Shown here: positions 1-7,609 of the stretch, piece by piece
How the letters are laid out: every line of letters begins with the position of its first letter
Numbering within the stretch: position 1 is the stretch's first letter
Assembly: GCA_011050085.1 (NCBI GenBank)
Contig: DRGL01000038.1
Coordinates: 1-32,136, forward strand
DNA from: Pricia antarctica
Lineage (GTDB): Bacteria; Bacteroidota; Bacteroidia; Flavobacteriales; Flavobacteriaceae
Direction: 5' to 3'
Length of the DNA: 32,136 nucleotides
Position numbers and translations under genes: made by a program
Notes under the pieces: generated by a model
Told to the model about the DNA's origin: nothing
Seen by the model: only the letters and a program-made list of their open reading frames with translations
Database searches by the model: none

Positions 1-1
1 A

Positions 2-349
2 CCCAAGTCAACGGATGACAATGAAGAGCGTTTAGAAGGCGAGGATTTATATATCAATATAGATCGTAGGTTAATCAAATTAAAACTACCAGAGATTTTG
101 GTCATCGAGGCCAAAGGCGATTACATAGACGTTAAGACCGAAAAACAAACTTACCACGTACACACTTCCCTTAAAAAGATAAAGGAAAAGTTACCTGAAA
201 AGACCTTCTTGCAAATTCACAGATCATTCATTATCAACTTTACAAAGATTATTGATATTGAAGACAATAGCGTGTTGATAGAAAAGAATGTCATACCCAT
301 TAGCAGATCTAACCGGCCCGAATTGATGCGGCGTTTAAATTTGGTATAG
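2..349 (+). CDS. LytTR-domain response regulator, C-terminal part (5' end outside window)
   Basis: The reading frame is open to the left edge, so this is the 3' end of a longer gene; an internal TTG at 98 is not a credible start. The visible ~115 residues form a LytTR DNA-binding domain: the segment with VIEAKGDYIDV, then the TSLKKIKEKL helix and the FLQIHRSFIINF motif, ending in PISRSNRPELMRRL, which are hallmarks of LytR/AlgR-type regulators. In Bacteroidota such domains usually follow a receiver domain and pair with a LytS-type histidine kinase, but neither is visible here. It is followed by about 390 bp without a large gene, so it is probably the last gene of its transcript. It may or may not control the polysaccharide locus beside it. 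The family call is secure; the target genes are unknown. Confidence 0.9.
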   Translation, partial: PKSTDDNEERLEGEDLYINIDRRLIKLKLPEILVIEAKGDYIDVKTEKQTYHVHTSLKKIKEKLPEKTFLQIHRSFIINFTKIIDIEDNSVLIEKNVIPISRSNRPELMRRLNLV

Positions 350-742
350 ACCACAGGTATACGTTTTCATATATACAGCAAATTATTCTTTGAACGAACT
401 TGTCCTTTCGTCTTCGAAAAGTTGTAATCCAATATTGACGAATCTTAATCTTAAGTTCAGTAGCACTTTTAAGTAAGTTTAATCTTAAAATCTTATAATG
501 ATAGCGACTATTCTTTTCGTAATCCTCCTATACATTATGATAATGGGTTTAATGAGCGTTTTTGTTCTAAATAACTATAGGTTGTACAATTAACTAGTGG
601 GAAGTATTGTTTCCTCCATATTATAGGATAGCCATAAGGACATTTATTTATTTTACCAAAGCCTTTTCATGTAGTTTATCCAGTAAAGCCGAGGGAGAAA
701 AGCGATACTATCAACAGACGTAAACCTCTAATTCAAACCTAA
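350..742. other. Intergenic region with one possible microprotein
   Basis: A 393-bp stretch between the LytTR gene and the end of the leftward TPR/beta-barrel gene. It is AT-rich and holds one plausible very short hydrophobic ORF (498-593, listed separately). I see no convincing intrinsic terminator, tRNA or mobile element in it. Confidence 0.6.
498..593 (+). CDS. Possible 31-aa single-span membrane microprotein
   Basis: An ATG-started frame of 31 codons ends in TAA at 591-593. The product would be almost wholly hydrophobic (starting MIATILFVILLYIM, tail NNYRLYN), which reads as one transmembrane helix with a short polar C-terminus. This composition is typical of bacterial membrane microproteins. 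However, AT-rich intergenic DNA readily yields such frames by chance, and no ribosome-binding site or promoter stands out. I do not recognise a family and propose no function. Confidence 0.3.
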   Translation: MIATILFVILLYIMIMGLMSVFVLNNYRLYN

Positions 743-2818
743 TCATTGTGTGTTTAGAACGATTTCATCCAACTTCTCGAAAAACAACGGTTTGTCTGTT
801 AGCGCCCATTTTATCTTCAAACCCATTTCGGTAAACTCAAACCCGGCGGCAGTGGCAGAGGCAATATTACTGTATTTGCCGTAAATGTTGGCACTTAGCC
901 GCTTGCCAAATTGATGTAGCAATGCTGCTTCTGCACGAAAGATTGTAGTTTGCGCATCGTCTTCTACTTTTTGTAGTCCCGTTGCGGCACTGGCCATATA
1001 GCTTGTCTTTTCTGATATATTACCCCGAAAATCGGCAAAAACCTCTCCCGCCTGATATTGTTCGGGGCTAAAATATATGGTGGGCACCTGTTCTCCAAAG
1101 GAGATATATTGATAATTGAGTCCTAATTTCAAAGCTGGCTTTTGCATTACGGTATAATATAATGATGTGAATAAAAGATCGCGAGTGTTTTCGTCGGTCT
1201 GCTCGGTGTGCATCAGCTGTGTATACCAACCTAAGTTGACGTTGGTACCTAGGTTATAGGTAAGTCCATAGTGATTCATGACGATTTCCCGTTCAATCAG
1301 TTCGGCATTGAAATTCTGCACTTCCCGTTGATAACCAAGTTCTAGGTTTTGTAATGCATAGGGTTTGAGTGCCAGTTTGGTATCTAGTACGGGTTGGGTA
1401 TACGCTGTCTGCAAAAACCGGCTATTGTTAAGACCAACCACGGTTTTTACATGTACGTTGGGATATAAGGTATAGTCCATCCCTACAAGTGCTACATGTG
1501 ATTCCGCCTGGTTCAAGGTGACTGTGTTTTCCGTTGTTCTGAACTGGTAGCTAATTGATGTCTTGAACTTTGTAGAAAGCGGTATAAAAGCGGTAAGCGT
1601 ATTGGCAAAAGCGACATTATTACCGTTATCAAAAGTATAGGCGGCCTGCTCCTCAACCGTAGGTAAATGCATGATGTTGAGTTTTTCGACAAATTGCAAG
1701 GCATCTTTCTGATTTTCAAAAACATTCAAAGTTTGATAGGCGGCTCCATAGGCAGGTATAATTCTGTCGGAAGCAAAAAGAGCATTGGCTTTACCTAAGT
1801 TTCCATCAAACGAGGTACTGTCACTTTCTAATATGGCATCGTAACTCTGCAAACTTGCCTTAAAATCTCCTGTGTACATGCCGAGAGTAGCTCTTAAAGC
1901 GAATATATAGTTTCGGTCGCCTTGACTCTTCTGCAAACTGTCAATCTGCTTTCGGGCGGTCTTGAACTTTCTATTCCAAATTAATGCCTGCACATACCTG
2001 TCGTAGGTTCGCTCTTCCAATTCAGTATCATCTAAATTCAAAACTTTCTTTTTTGCACTAAGGGCCCATTCTAACGCACGTTTGTCATTTTCGGCGATAT
2101 GCTCTGCCAATACAATTCCATTGAGTGCACTAATGGAGTCTTTAGTTGAAGTGGCGTAACGCCAATAGGTTGCTTTGGCGCTATCGGTTTCTTTGGTAAT
2201 TAAATACAGATTGGCCAAGTTTAAAAGGGCATCTTTATCTTCTGGAAAATCGGCAAAAATTTCGTTCAAATAAGTTTTGCCCCTTTCATAATCCTGATTG
2301 TTTACAAAGGTGTTCGCGTAACCAAGTTTAATATATTTTCTAGAGACCTTGGCACTTTTGTTTTGGGGCTGAAGTTTAAGCGCTTTGCTAATCCATTGTA
2401 GAGCAGCCTCATATTCTTTGAGATTACTTAATGTATTGGCGTAACCCAGTACTGCCCCGAACTTTGTGGGGTATTCAGCAACTAGATTTTCATAAAGCGG
2501 TTTTGCCGTTTTATAATCCTTGGCCCATAAGAAAGATTCACAATAGTTGATGGCTACCTCGAAATCGTTCGGGTATTTCTGTGCCAAACTTCCGAATAGG
2601 GAATTTGCCTTTTCTGGTGCACCACTCAATCCAACGGCACGACCGTAACATATTTGGGCGGTCTTATTTTCTGGATGCTCTTCAAGATATGCATCGAAGA
2701 AAGTCGTTGCGTCTTCAAAACTGCCCTTTTCGAGCATTTTAAAACCTGGGTCCATATCCCCTTGACCCATACAAATCAGAGGTAAAATAAAAGATAATAC
2801 AAAGAAATATAATCGCAT
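743..2818 (-). CDS. TPR-repeat outer-membrane beta-barrel protein (BcsC/PgaA/PelB-like polysaccharide exporter)
   Basis: 691 residues. A Sec signal peptide (about residues 1-19, hydrophobic core ending near CMGQ) is followed by roughly 380 residues of TPR helices, visible as repeated segments such as ALLNLANLYL and AVLGYANTLSNLKEYEAAL. The last ~290 residues alternate polar and hydrophobic residues with many aromatics, as in beta-strands, and contain IYFSPEQYQAGEVFADF. That YFSP-type segment resembles the C-terminal porin of cellulose exporter BcsC and related PgaA/PelB proteins. By analogy, the TPR part would scaffold periplasmic partners while the barrel conducts polymer across the outer membrane. 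It is shorter than BcsC or PelB because it has fewer TPRs. It is transcribed away from the neighbouring glycosyltransferase operon, with a 607-bp shared upstream region. Architecture is clear; the polysaccharide role is inference from domain pattern and neighbours. Confidence 0.8.
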   Translation of the reverse strand: MRLYFFVLSFILPLICMGQGDMDPGFKMLEKGSFEDATTFFDAYLEEHPENKTAQICYGRAVGLSGAPEKANSLFGSLAQKYPNDFEVAINYCESFLWAKDYKTAKPLYENLVAEYPTKFGAVLGYANTLSNLKEYEAALQWISKALKLQPQNKSAKVSRKYIKLGYANTFVNNQDYERGKTYLNEIFADFPEDKDALLNLANLYLITKETDSAKATYWRYATSTKDSISALNGIVLAEHIAENDKRALEWALSAKKKVLNLDDTELEERTYDRYVQALIWNRKFKTARKQIDSLQKSQGDRNYIFALRATLGMYTGDFKASLQSYDAILESDSTSFDGNLGKANALFASDRIIPAYGAAYQTLNVFENQKDALQFVEKLNIMHLPTVEEQAAYTFDNGNNVAFANTLTAFIPLSTKFKTSISYQFRTTENTVTLNQAESHVALVGMDYTLYPNVHVKTVVGLNNSRFLQTAYTQPVLDTKLALKPYALQNLELGYQREVQNFNAELIEREIVMNHYGLTYNLGTNVNLGWYTQLMHTEQTDENTRDLLFTSLYYTVMQKPALKLGLNYQYISFGEQVPTIYFSPEQYQAGEVFADFRGNISEKTSYMASAATGLQKVEDDAQTTIFRAEAALLHQFGKRLSANIYGKYSNIASATAAGFEFTEMGLKIKWALTDKPLFFEKLDEIVLNTQ

Positions 2819-3425
2819 AATTATGTAAGCTTTTATTTACAACGTAATTTTTTCAGATATATGCTATAATTAGGTAAGAATTTGCTTTCAAAAAATTATT
2901 TCAAACTTCAAAAATTAGAAGTAACGTTTATTCGATTCGTCTATAGCTTTTATCCAACAACCGATTATCAACTGTGAAAAAGGCATAAACTGATGATTTT
3001 TAGGGCATACTATAAATGAAATTCATTTCACAACAGAATGAAAACGCATTTCTATCTTCAATTGTATTAGTGTGCATTTCATCGAATACTATAGGCAATA
3101 CAACAATTAGTTTACACATAATGCGTTGTGTATAAATGGTTAAAAGGTAGGGTTTTTCTTATAAGATGCTAACTAAAGATAGAAACGCATCTATATACAA
3201 TCCTCTAAATTTGAGAAGGAACACGCTCATTATTTTGTTGTCTATAGCGAAAACTACAGAGACCAAATCTGACCGAAATAAGAGGTATACGTCTTGAATT
3301 TGCAAGGAAAAGATTGTCTCTAGACCACATTTTAGCAATAGAATAATAATATAAAAATCAAACTGGGTATTTATAAAAATTAACGCTGTTTCAAGTTATC
3401 CCAAACATAAAACTAAACTTAACCT
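2819..3425. promoter_or_regulatory. Divergent regulatory region with several inverted repeats
   Basis: 607 bp between the TPR/beta-barrel gene (leftward) and the REC-GT2 gene (rightward), so it should hold both promoters. It carries several dyads: TGAAAT-TC-ATTTCA at 3017-3030, a TACACA/TGTGTA stem at 3113-3118/3127-3132, and a long-range inverted pair GCATTTCTATCTT (3046-3058) and AAGATAGAAACGC (3176-3188) matching at 12 of 13 positions. I could not fix a consensus -7 element for either gene, and see no credible ORF. Regulatory use is inferred from position and symmetry only. Confidence 0.4.
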
Positions 3426-4565
3426 ATGAAAATACTAGCCATCGACGACCAAAGATTGATATTGTTATCCGTTGAAAAAAGACTCAAGGAAATGGGTTTC
3501 GACGTAATGATCGCCGAAAATGGTCAAACCGGAAAAGAACTTTTTGACTCCTTTGCTCCCAATTTGGTACTTCTTGACATCAACATGCCAGACATGTCCG
3601 GTTTAGATGTAGTTAAATACATCAGGAATCAAAAAGGGTCAAAAATACCAATATTAGTAATGTCGGGAAATACCCAAGAAAAAGTAATTATTGATGGATT
3701 CACTTTGGGCATAGACGATTACCTGAAGAAACCTGTCAGCTTAGATGAAATGACCGCTAGGGTAAAGAGAATTCTTGGGACGCCAGAAGTAAAAAACGAA
3801 ATACAAAAAGATTTTGATGCCCAAATGCTACAGAAAAATTGTGTGGGTGTTGTAATACCATGCTATAACGAAGAGGAAAGGCTATCAAGCCAAGAATTCA
3901 AGGATTTCGCCCATAAAAACCTTGGGTACCATCTCTGTTTCGTCAACGATGGCAGTACCGATAATACGCTAAACGTTTTGAATGAATTACGAAATGGCAA
4001 TGAAGATCATATCAGCGTTTACGATTGCGCCAAAAATGGCGGAAAGGCAGAAGCGGTACGACAAGGCATGCTACACTTGGAGCAGGATTCGCAATTAGAT
4101 TATATCGGCTTTCTGGATGCTGACTTATCTACCGACTTTCGTGATTTTGACGATTTGGTAAACACCTTAGAACAGTCTGATTTTCAAATTGTCAGTGGTT
4201 CTCGGATGAGTAGAATGGGTGCTGACATTACCAAAGAGTCGGCCAGAAAAGTAATCAGCATGACCATTAACTTGATAATCCGAACTATACTTCGAATGCC
4301 CTTCAATGACACCCAATGTGGAGCTAAAGTGATGGATCGTCAATTGGTAAAGAGTATGTTCACAAAACCTTTCATTACCAAATGGTTGTTCGACGTTGAA
4401 ATCTTTATGAGAATGCGCAAACAATTCGGCGCCGAAAAAGCGAAAAGCCTTATCTGCGAACAGCCTTTAAAGCGATGGATACATGCAGATGGTTCTAAAC
4501 TTTCGATGAAAGATTCCGTAAAGATTGTTGGCCAGCTGGCAAAAATAGCTATCAGTTATAAATAA
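3426..4565 (+). CDS. Response-regulator receiver fused to GT2 glycosyltransferase (dolichyl/polyprenyl-phosphate sugar synthase-like)
   Basis: 379 residues with two domains. Residues 1-118 are a CheY-like receiver: acidic pair D7-D8, phospho-acceptor D51 in LLDINMP, S80 in LVMSG and the K102-P pair, all the residues needed for phosphorylation. A short linker leads to a GT2 domain from about residue 138: VVIPCYNEEERL, FVNDGSTDNT, the metal/nucleotide motif D231-A-D233 in FLDADLSTD, SGSRMSRMG and a DTQCGAK segment. The GT2 part most resembles dolichyl-phosphate glucosyltransferases (ALG5-like), which load a sugar from a nucleotide donor onto a lipid phosphate on the cytoplasmic side. No DNA-binding domain is present, so the receiver probably acts on the attached enzyme or on protein partners. 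No histidine kinase lies nearby. Domain calls are strong; control of activity by phosphorylation is inference. Confidence 0.9.
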   Translation: MKILAIDDQRLILLSVEKRLKEMGFDVMIAENGQTGKELFDSFAPNLVLLDINMPDMSGLDVVKYIRNQKGSKIPILVMSGNTQEKVIIDGFTLGIDDYLKKPVSLDEMTARVKRILGTPEVKNEIQKDFDAQMLQKNCVGVVIPCYNEEERLSSQEFKDFAHKNLGYHLCFVNDGSTDNTLNVLNELRNGNEDHISVYDCAKNGGKAEAVRQGMLHLEQDSQLDYIGFLDADLSTDFRDFDDLVNTLEQSDFQIVSGSRMSRMGADITKESARKVISMTINLIIRTILRMPFNDTQCGAKVMDRQLVKSMFTKPFITKWLFDVEIFMRMRKQFGAEKAKSLICEQPLKRWIHADGSKLSMKDSVKIVGQLAKIAISYK

Positions 4566-4606
4566 CGAAGCATCAAATCTTGGATTACGGAAGTTGTGAA
4601 AGCAGA

Positions 4607-4647
4607 ACGAATGTCGAAAAACACATCCTTAGTAACTCAACATTCGT
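4607..4647. promoter_or_regulatory. 8-bp perfect inverted repeat upstream of the STAS gene
   Basis: ACGAATGT at 4607-4614 and its exact reverse complement ACATTCGT at 4640-4647, separated by 25 bp, lie in the 188-bp gap between the REC-GT2 and STAS genes. It could be a paired operator or a long-range stem. There is no T-run after it, so it is not a standard terminator. Function unknown. Confidence 0.35.
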
Positions 4648-4703
4648 CTATAGTAAATTGTCGTCCGGCTTTCGAGCACGCTTTTAGATAAAACTTAAAT
4701 CGA

Positions 4704-4717
4704 TCTTTATTTAAAGA
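4704..4717. promoter_or_regulatory. Short palindrome just upstream of the STAS gene
   Basis: TCTTTA-TT-TAAAGA is a 6-bp dyad with a 2-bp spacer, 36 bp before the STAS start codon. It is AT-rich, so chance occurrence is possible; its position would suit an operator. Confidence 0.25.
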
Positions 4718-4753
4718 ATAACAACCATTAGTACTCAAAATATTCAATGAATT

Positions 4754-5056
4754 ATGGCATTTCAAATTAAAAAGAATGACGGCATCTTAAACGTTCACGG
4801 GGCATTAAATTCAGAAAATACCCAAAATCTCAAGCAACATTTTAAAACTTTTTTAAGTGAGGTAGATGGAATTATACTTAGTCTGGAAAACGTAACAACT
4901 ATGGAACCTTTTAGTGCATTAAGTCTTGAACAAATTTACCTCGACTTCGTGAGAAGTAATAGGGTAATTCGAATTATAGGCAGGGAAAACCGAGATATTG
5001 CGGGTGTTATGAAAACTACCAAAACTTCTTATATACTTAGTGATGACCGCATTTAG
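4754..5056 (+). CDS. Stand-alone STAS-domain protein (anti-sigma-factor-antagonist fold)
   Basis: 100 residues covering one STAS domain: an N-terminal strand pair (IKKNDGILNVHGALN), a helix with NTQNLKQHF, the central strand IILSLENVTTMEP, then FSALSLEQIYLDF and a final RVIRIIG strand. In SpoIIAA-like proteins the segment after the central strand has a D-S-S-G-type motif with a phosphorylated serine; here it reads MEPFSAL, so the phosphosite is uncertain. STAS proteins work as partner-switch elements or scaffolds and are also seen with membrane transporters. The 3' end overlaps the start of the flippase gene by 14 bp, implying translational coupling. No anti-sigma kinase or PP2C phosphatase is visible. 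The fold call is good; its partner is not known. Confidence 0.75.
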   Translation: MAFQIKKNDGILNVHGALNSENTQNLKQHFKTFLSEVDGIILSLENVTTMEPFSALSLEQIYLDFVRSNRVIRIIGRENRDIAGVMKTTKTSYILSDDRI

Positions 5057-6299
5057 AATTGCATTTCAAAAGGTAACACCTCAACAAGTATTCATGGTTA
5101 GTACCCTTGTGGTAAACGGGGGTAATTACCTGTACAACCTACTTTTAGGGCGATTTCTGGGACCTGAAGCCTTTGCGGAAGCAGCCTTACTTATAACGCT
5201 TCTATTAGTACTGTCATTTATAGGCATGACCTTTCAATTGACCACCACAAAATTTGCAGTCCAATTCTCTGATGAAACTTGGGTTGTATTCAAAAACACG
5301 ATTTACAGGTACGCCCTTTTTTTTGGCATTCTATCAGGAGGGCTTATCATTGGGTTTTCCAAATATTTAAAAACTATTTTCAATGTACAAAGCCATTGGA
5401 TATTTATCATTTTTGCTGTTGCCGTGCCACTATATTTTGTGATGAGCGTAAACCGGGGCAAATTTCAAGGTAGGCAAGAATTTGAAAAATTAGCAGCCAC
5501 CTACCAGACCGAAATGTGGGGAAGGTTAATCTTGACTTTCACCTTGCTCTATTTTGTTCCTTTACCATCATCTATATTGATTGCGATAGGCATTGGCTTA
5601 TCTTTTATAGTCGGCTTTATACCTTCAGACCTAAGAACGGTTAAAATTTTTTCCGAAGCCAGATTGGATAAAAAGGATTTAGTGAAAGTCTGGGCTTTTA
5701 TAGGTCTTACCGCAGGCTATGAATTTACCCAGATTATTATAAACAACAGTGATATACTTCTGGTCAAACACTATTTCAATGCAACTGAAGCTGGTTTGTA
5801 CGCCTCATTGGCATTAATAGGTAGGGTCGTATATTTTGTTGCTTGGATGTTCGTTATGTTACTGTTGCCGACTGTAATTCAAAAGAAAAAAGATGGTGAG
5901 GCCACTGCCCCAGTTCTATTCAAATACATTCTGTTCATCGGTATTTTATCTACCTGCATCGTAGGGCTTTGTTACATGATTCCTGAAATAATTATCGGGC
6001 TTATGTTCGGGGATGCCTATTTATCGATGGCACCGCTACTTTGGCAATATGCCTTGGCTACTTCCCTATTTGCCATATCGAACATATTCGCGTATTACTT
6101 TTTATCACTGGATAAATATGTACCTGTAATCTTATCTGGATTGCTCGGGTTATCGCAAATAGTACTAATCGTTCTATTTCACAGCTCATTACTTATTGTA
6201 GTTCAAATGCAGATTATAGTAATGCTATTTTTATTGGTAGCGCAACTCATTTTCTTTTCATATCAAATTTCAAAACCTGACCTAAAAATTAATCAATAA
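5043..6299 (+). CDS. Polysaccharide flippase, Wzx/PST (MOP superfamily) type
   Basis: About 418 residues with roughly 12 hydrophobic segments evenly spread along the chain. The N-terminal part (NGGNYLYNLLLGRFLGPEAF) is the typical first helix of polysaccharide-biosynthesis MOP transporters, which flip lipid-linked sugar units from the cytoplasmic to the periplasmic leaflet. I prefer ATG at 5043 over the adjacent GTG at 5040. Either start overlaps the STAS reading frame and the stop is followed at once by the GT4 gene, so all three are one transcription unit. It is a little shorter than the PelG group. Family membership is clear from topology; the cargo is unknown. Confidence 0.9.
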   Translation: MTAFRIAFQKVTPQQVFMVSTLVVNGGNYLYNLLLGRFLGPEAFAEAALLITLLLVLSFIGMTFQLTTTKFAVQFSDETWVVFKNTIYRYALFFGILSGGLIIGFSKYLKTIFNVQSHWIFIIFAVAVPLYFVMSVNRGKFQGRQEFEKLAATYQTEMWGRLILTFTLLYFVPLPSSILIAIGIGLSFIVGFIPSDLRTVKIFSEARLDKKDLVKVWAFIGLTAGYEFTQIIINNSDILLVKHYFNATEAGLYASLALIGRVVYFVAWMFVMLLLPTVIQKKKDGEATAPVLFKYILFIGILSTCIVGLCYMIPEIIIGLMFGDAYLSMAPLLWQYALATSLFAISNIFAYYFLSLDKYVPVILSGLLGLSQIVLIVLFHSSLLIVVQMQIIVMLFLLVAQLIFFSYQISKPDLKINQ

Positions 6300-6300
6300 T

Positions 6301-7536
6301 ATGAAACTAGCAATTGTAACGGCATATCCACCGAGTAAGGTCACCTTGACCGAATATGGATATTATTTAGTAAAGCACTTTCGACTTCAAGAAGAAGTAA
6401 CTGAACTGATTCTGATTACCGACCATACCGAAGATCCAAAAGACCTCAACTTTGAAGAAGAAGGATGCAAGATAACGGTTAAGGAAAGTTGGAAATTCAA
6501 CAGCTACTCAAATATTTGGAATATTAGCAAAACCATTTCGGAAACAAAACCAGATGCCATACTATTCAATCTTCAGTTTTTAAAGTTCGGTGACAAAAAG
6601 GTTCCTGCAGCCTTGGGCTTAGTACTTCCGTGGATATGTAAACAAAAGGGAATTCCTACCATTTCACTATTACATAATATTCTTGAGAAAGTAGATTTAG
6701 ACAATGCGGGCTTTACCAAAAATCTGTTCCTACAAAAAATTTATAATTTCATAGGCACCACTTTGACAAAATTTATCTTGGCTTCGGATATTTTGGCCGT
6801 TACCATCAGTAAGTATGTTGAAATATTGGAAAAGAAATACAAAGCAAGAAATGTTGCGTTAATTCCGCACGGTTCTTTTGAATCACCACCAGAACCCGAT
6901 TATACCTTGCCTGAAGGTCCAAAACAAGTGATGGCCTTCGGAAAATTTGGTACCTATAAAAAGATAGAGGTTCTTATTGAGGCCGTTGAATTGATTCGCA
7001 GCAGATGCGATGAGGATATGGAGATAGTCATTGCAGGTACAGACAGCCCGAATACACCCGGTTATCTTAAAGATATGCAAGAAAAATATGCGAATGTGAA
7101 AGGTCTGCGTTTTACAGGGTATGTAGCGGAAGAAGATGTACCCAGAATTTTCGGCGACAGTGCTGTAACGGTATTTCCGTACACATCGACTACGGGTAGT
7201 TCAGGAGTGCTTCACCAAGCCGGTAGTTATGGCAATGCCGTAGCCTTGCCGGATCTTGGTGACTTGAGCACTTTGGTAGAGGAAGAAGGCTATAAAGGCG
7301 AATTTTTCGAACCCTTGAGCGTTACTTCATTGGCAGATGCCATTCAGCGGATTTTACAGGATGATGAGTATCGCGTTCATCTAGGCCGCACCAATTATGA
7401 AGCGGCATGTTCTTTACCTATGTCGACGATTACCAAAATGTATATCGATTATTTCAATGCCATTAAATTTGCAAAGAGCAAAGGTAATGTGCTTATTCTT
7501 CCAAAGGAAATGAAAGCGGTTCACCAGAAGATTTAA
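6301..7536 (+). CDS. GT4-like (GT-B fold) glycosyltransferase with degenerate EX7E motif
   Basis: 411 residues. The N-terminus (MKLAIVTAYPPSKV) and the mid-protein linker into VMAFGKFGTYKKIEVLIEAV match the two Rossmann halves of GT-B enzymes of family GT4, which transfer sugars from nucleotide donors in the cytoplasm. The usual E-x7-E motif of retaining GT4 enzymes aligns with FPYTSTTGSSGVLHQAGSYG (about residues 295-313), where both glutamates appear replaced (T/S and Q). Either the donor site differs, or another residue fulfils the role. The gene starts one base after the flippase stop codon and is the last of its operon, ending at the strong terminator at 7552-7590. GT-B fold confident; activity and sugar not determined. 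Confidence 0.88.
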   Translation: MKLAIVTAYPPSKVTLTEYGYYLVKHFRLQEEVTELILITDHTEDPKDLNFEEEGCKITVKESWKFNSYSNIWNISKTISETKPDAILFNLQFLKFGDKKVPAALGLVLPWICKQKGIPTISLLHNILEKVDLDNAGFTKNLFLQKIYNFIGTTLTKFILASDILAVTISKYVEILEKKYKARNVALIPHGSFESPPEPDYTLPEGPKQVMAFGKFGTYKKIEVLIEAVELIRSRCDEDMEIVIAGTDSPNTPGYLKDMQEKYANVKGLRFTGYVAEEDVPRIFGDSAVTVFPYTSTTGSSGVLHQAGSYGNAVALPDLGDLSTLVEEEGYKGEFFEPLSVTSLADAIQRILQDDEYRVHLGRTNYEAACSLPMSTITKMYIDYFNAIKFAKSKGNVLILPKEMKAVHQKI

Positions 7537-7551
7537 ATCATGTTCTATATA

Positions 7552-7590
7552 AAAAAAGGGGGATGGCTAACTTGGCTATTCCCCTTTTTT
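7552..7590. terminator. Strong bidirectional intrinsic terminator
   Basis: AAAAAAGGGGG at 7552-7562 pairs with CCCCTTTTTT at 7581-7590 and the stem continues inward (ATGGCTA with TGGCTAT, including G-T pairs) to a 3-4-nt loop. A-tract and T-tract flank the GC-rich stem, so it works on both strands. It sits between the convergent GT4 and GH5-like genes and separates the two operons. Confidence 0.92.
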
Positions 7591-7609
7591 ATTTTAAAAA
7601 ACCTTGATG

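Noticed and set aside
98-349. Treating the LytTR domain as a complete 83-aa gene starting at TTG 98.
   Set aside because: The same frame stays open to the window edge and the LytTR domain homology begins before this point, so it is a truncated view of a longer gene.
355-3292. The 10-mer AGGTATACGT occurs at 355-364 and at 3283-3292 in two intergenic regions, suggesting a shared regulator site.
   Set aside because: Only 10 bp match, the core is palindromic and AT-rich, and a pair of identical 10-mers is expected by chance in 32 kb. No surrounding similarity supports it.
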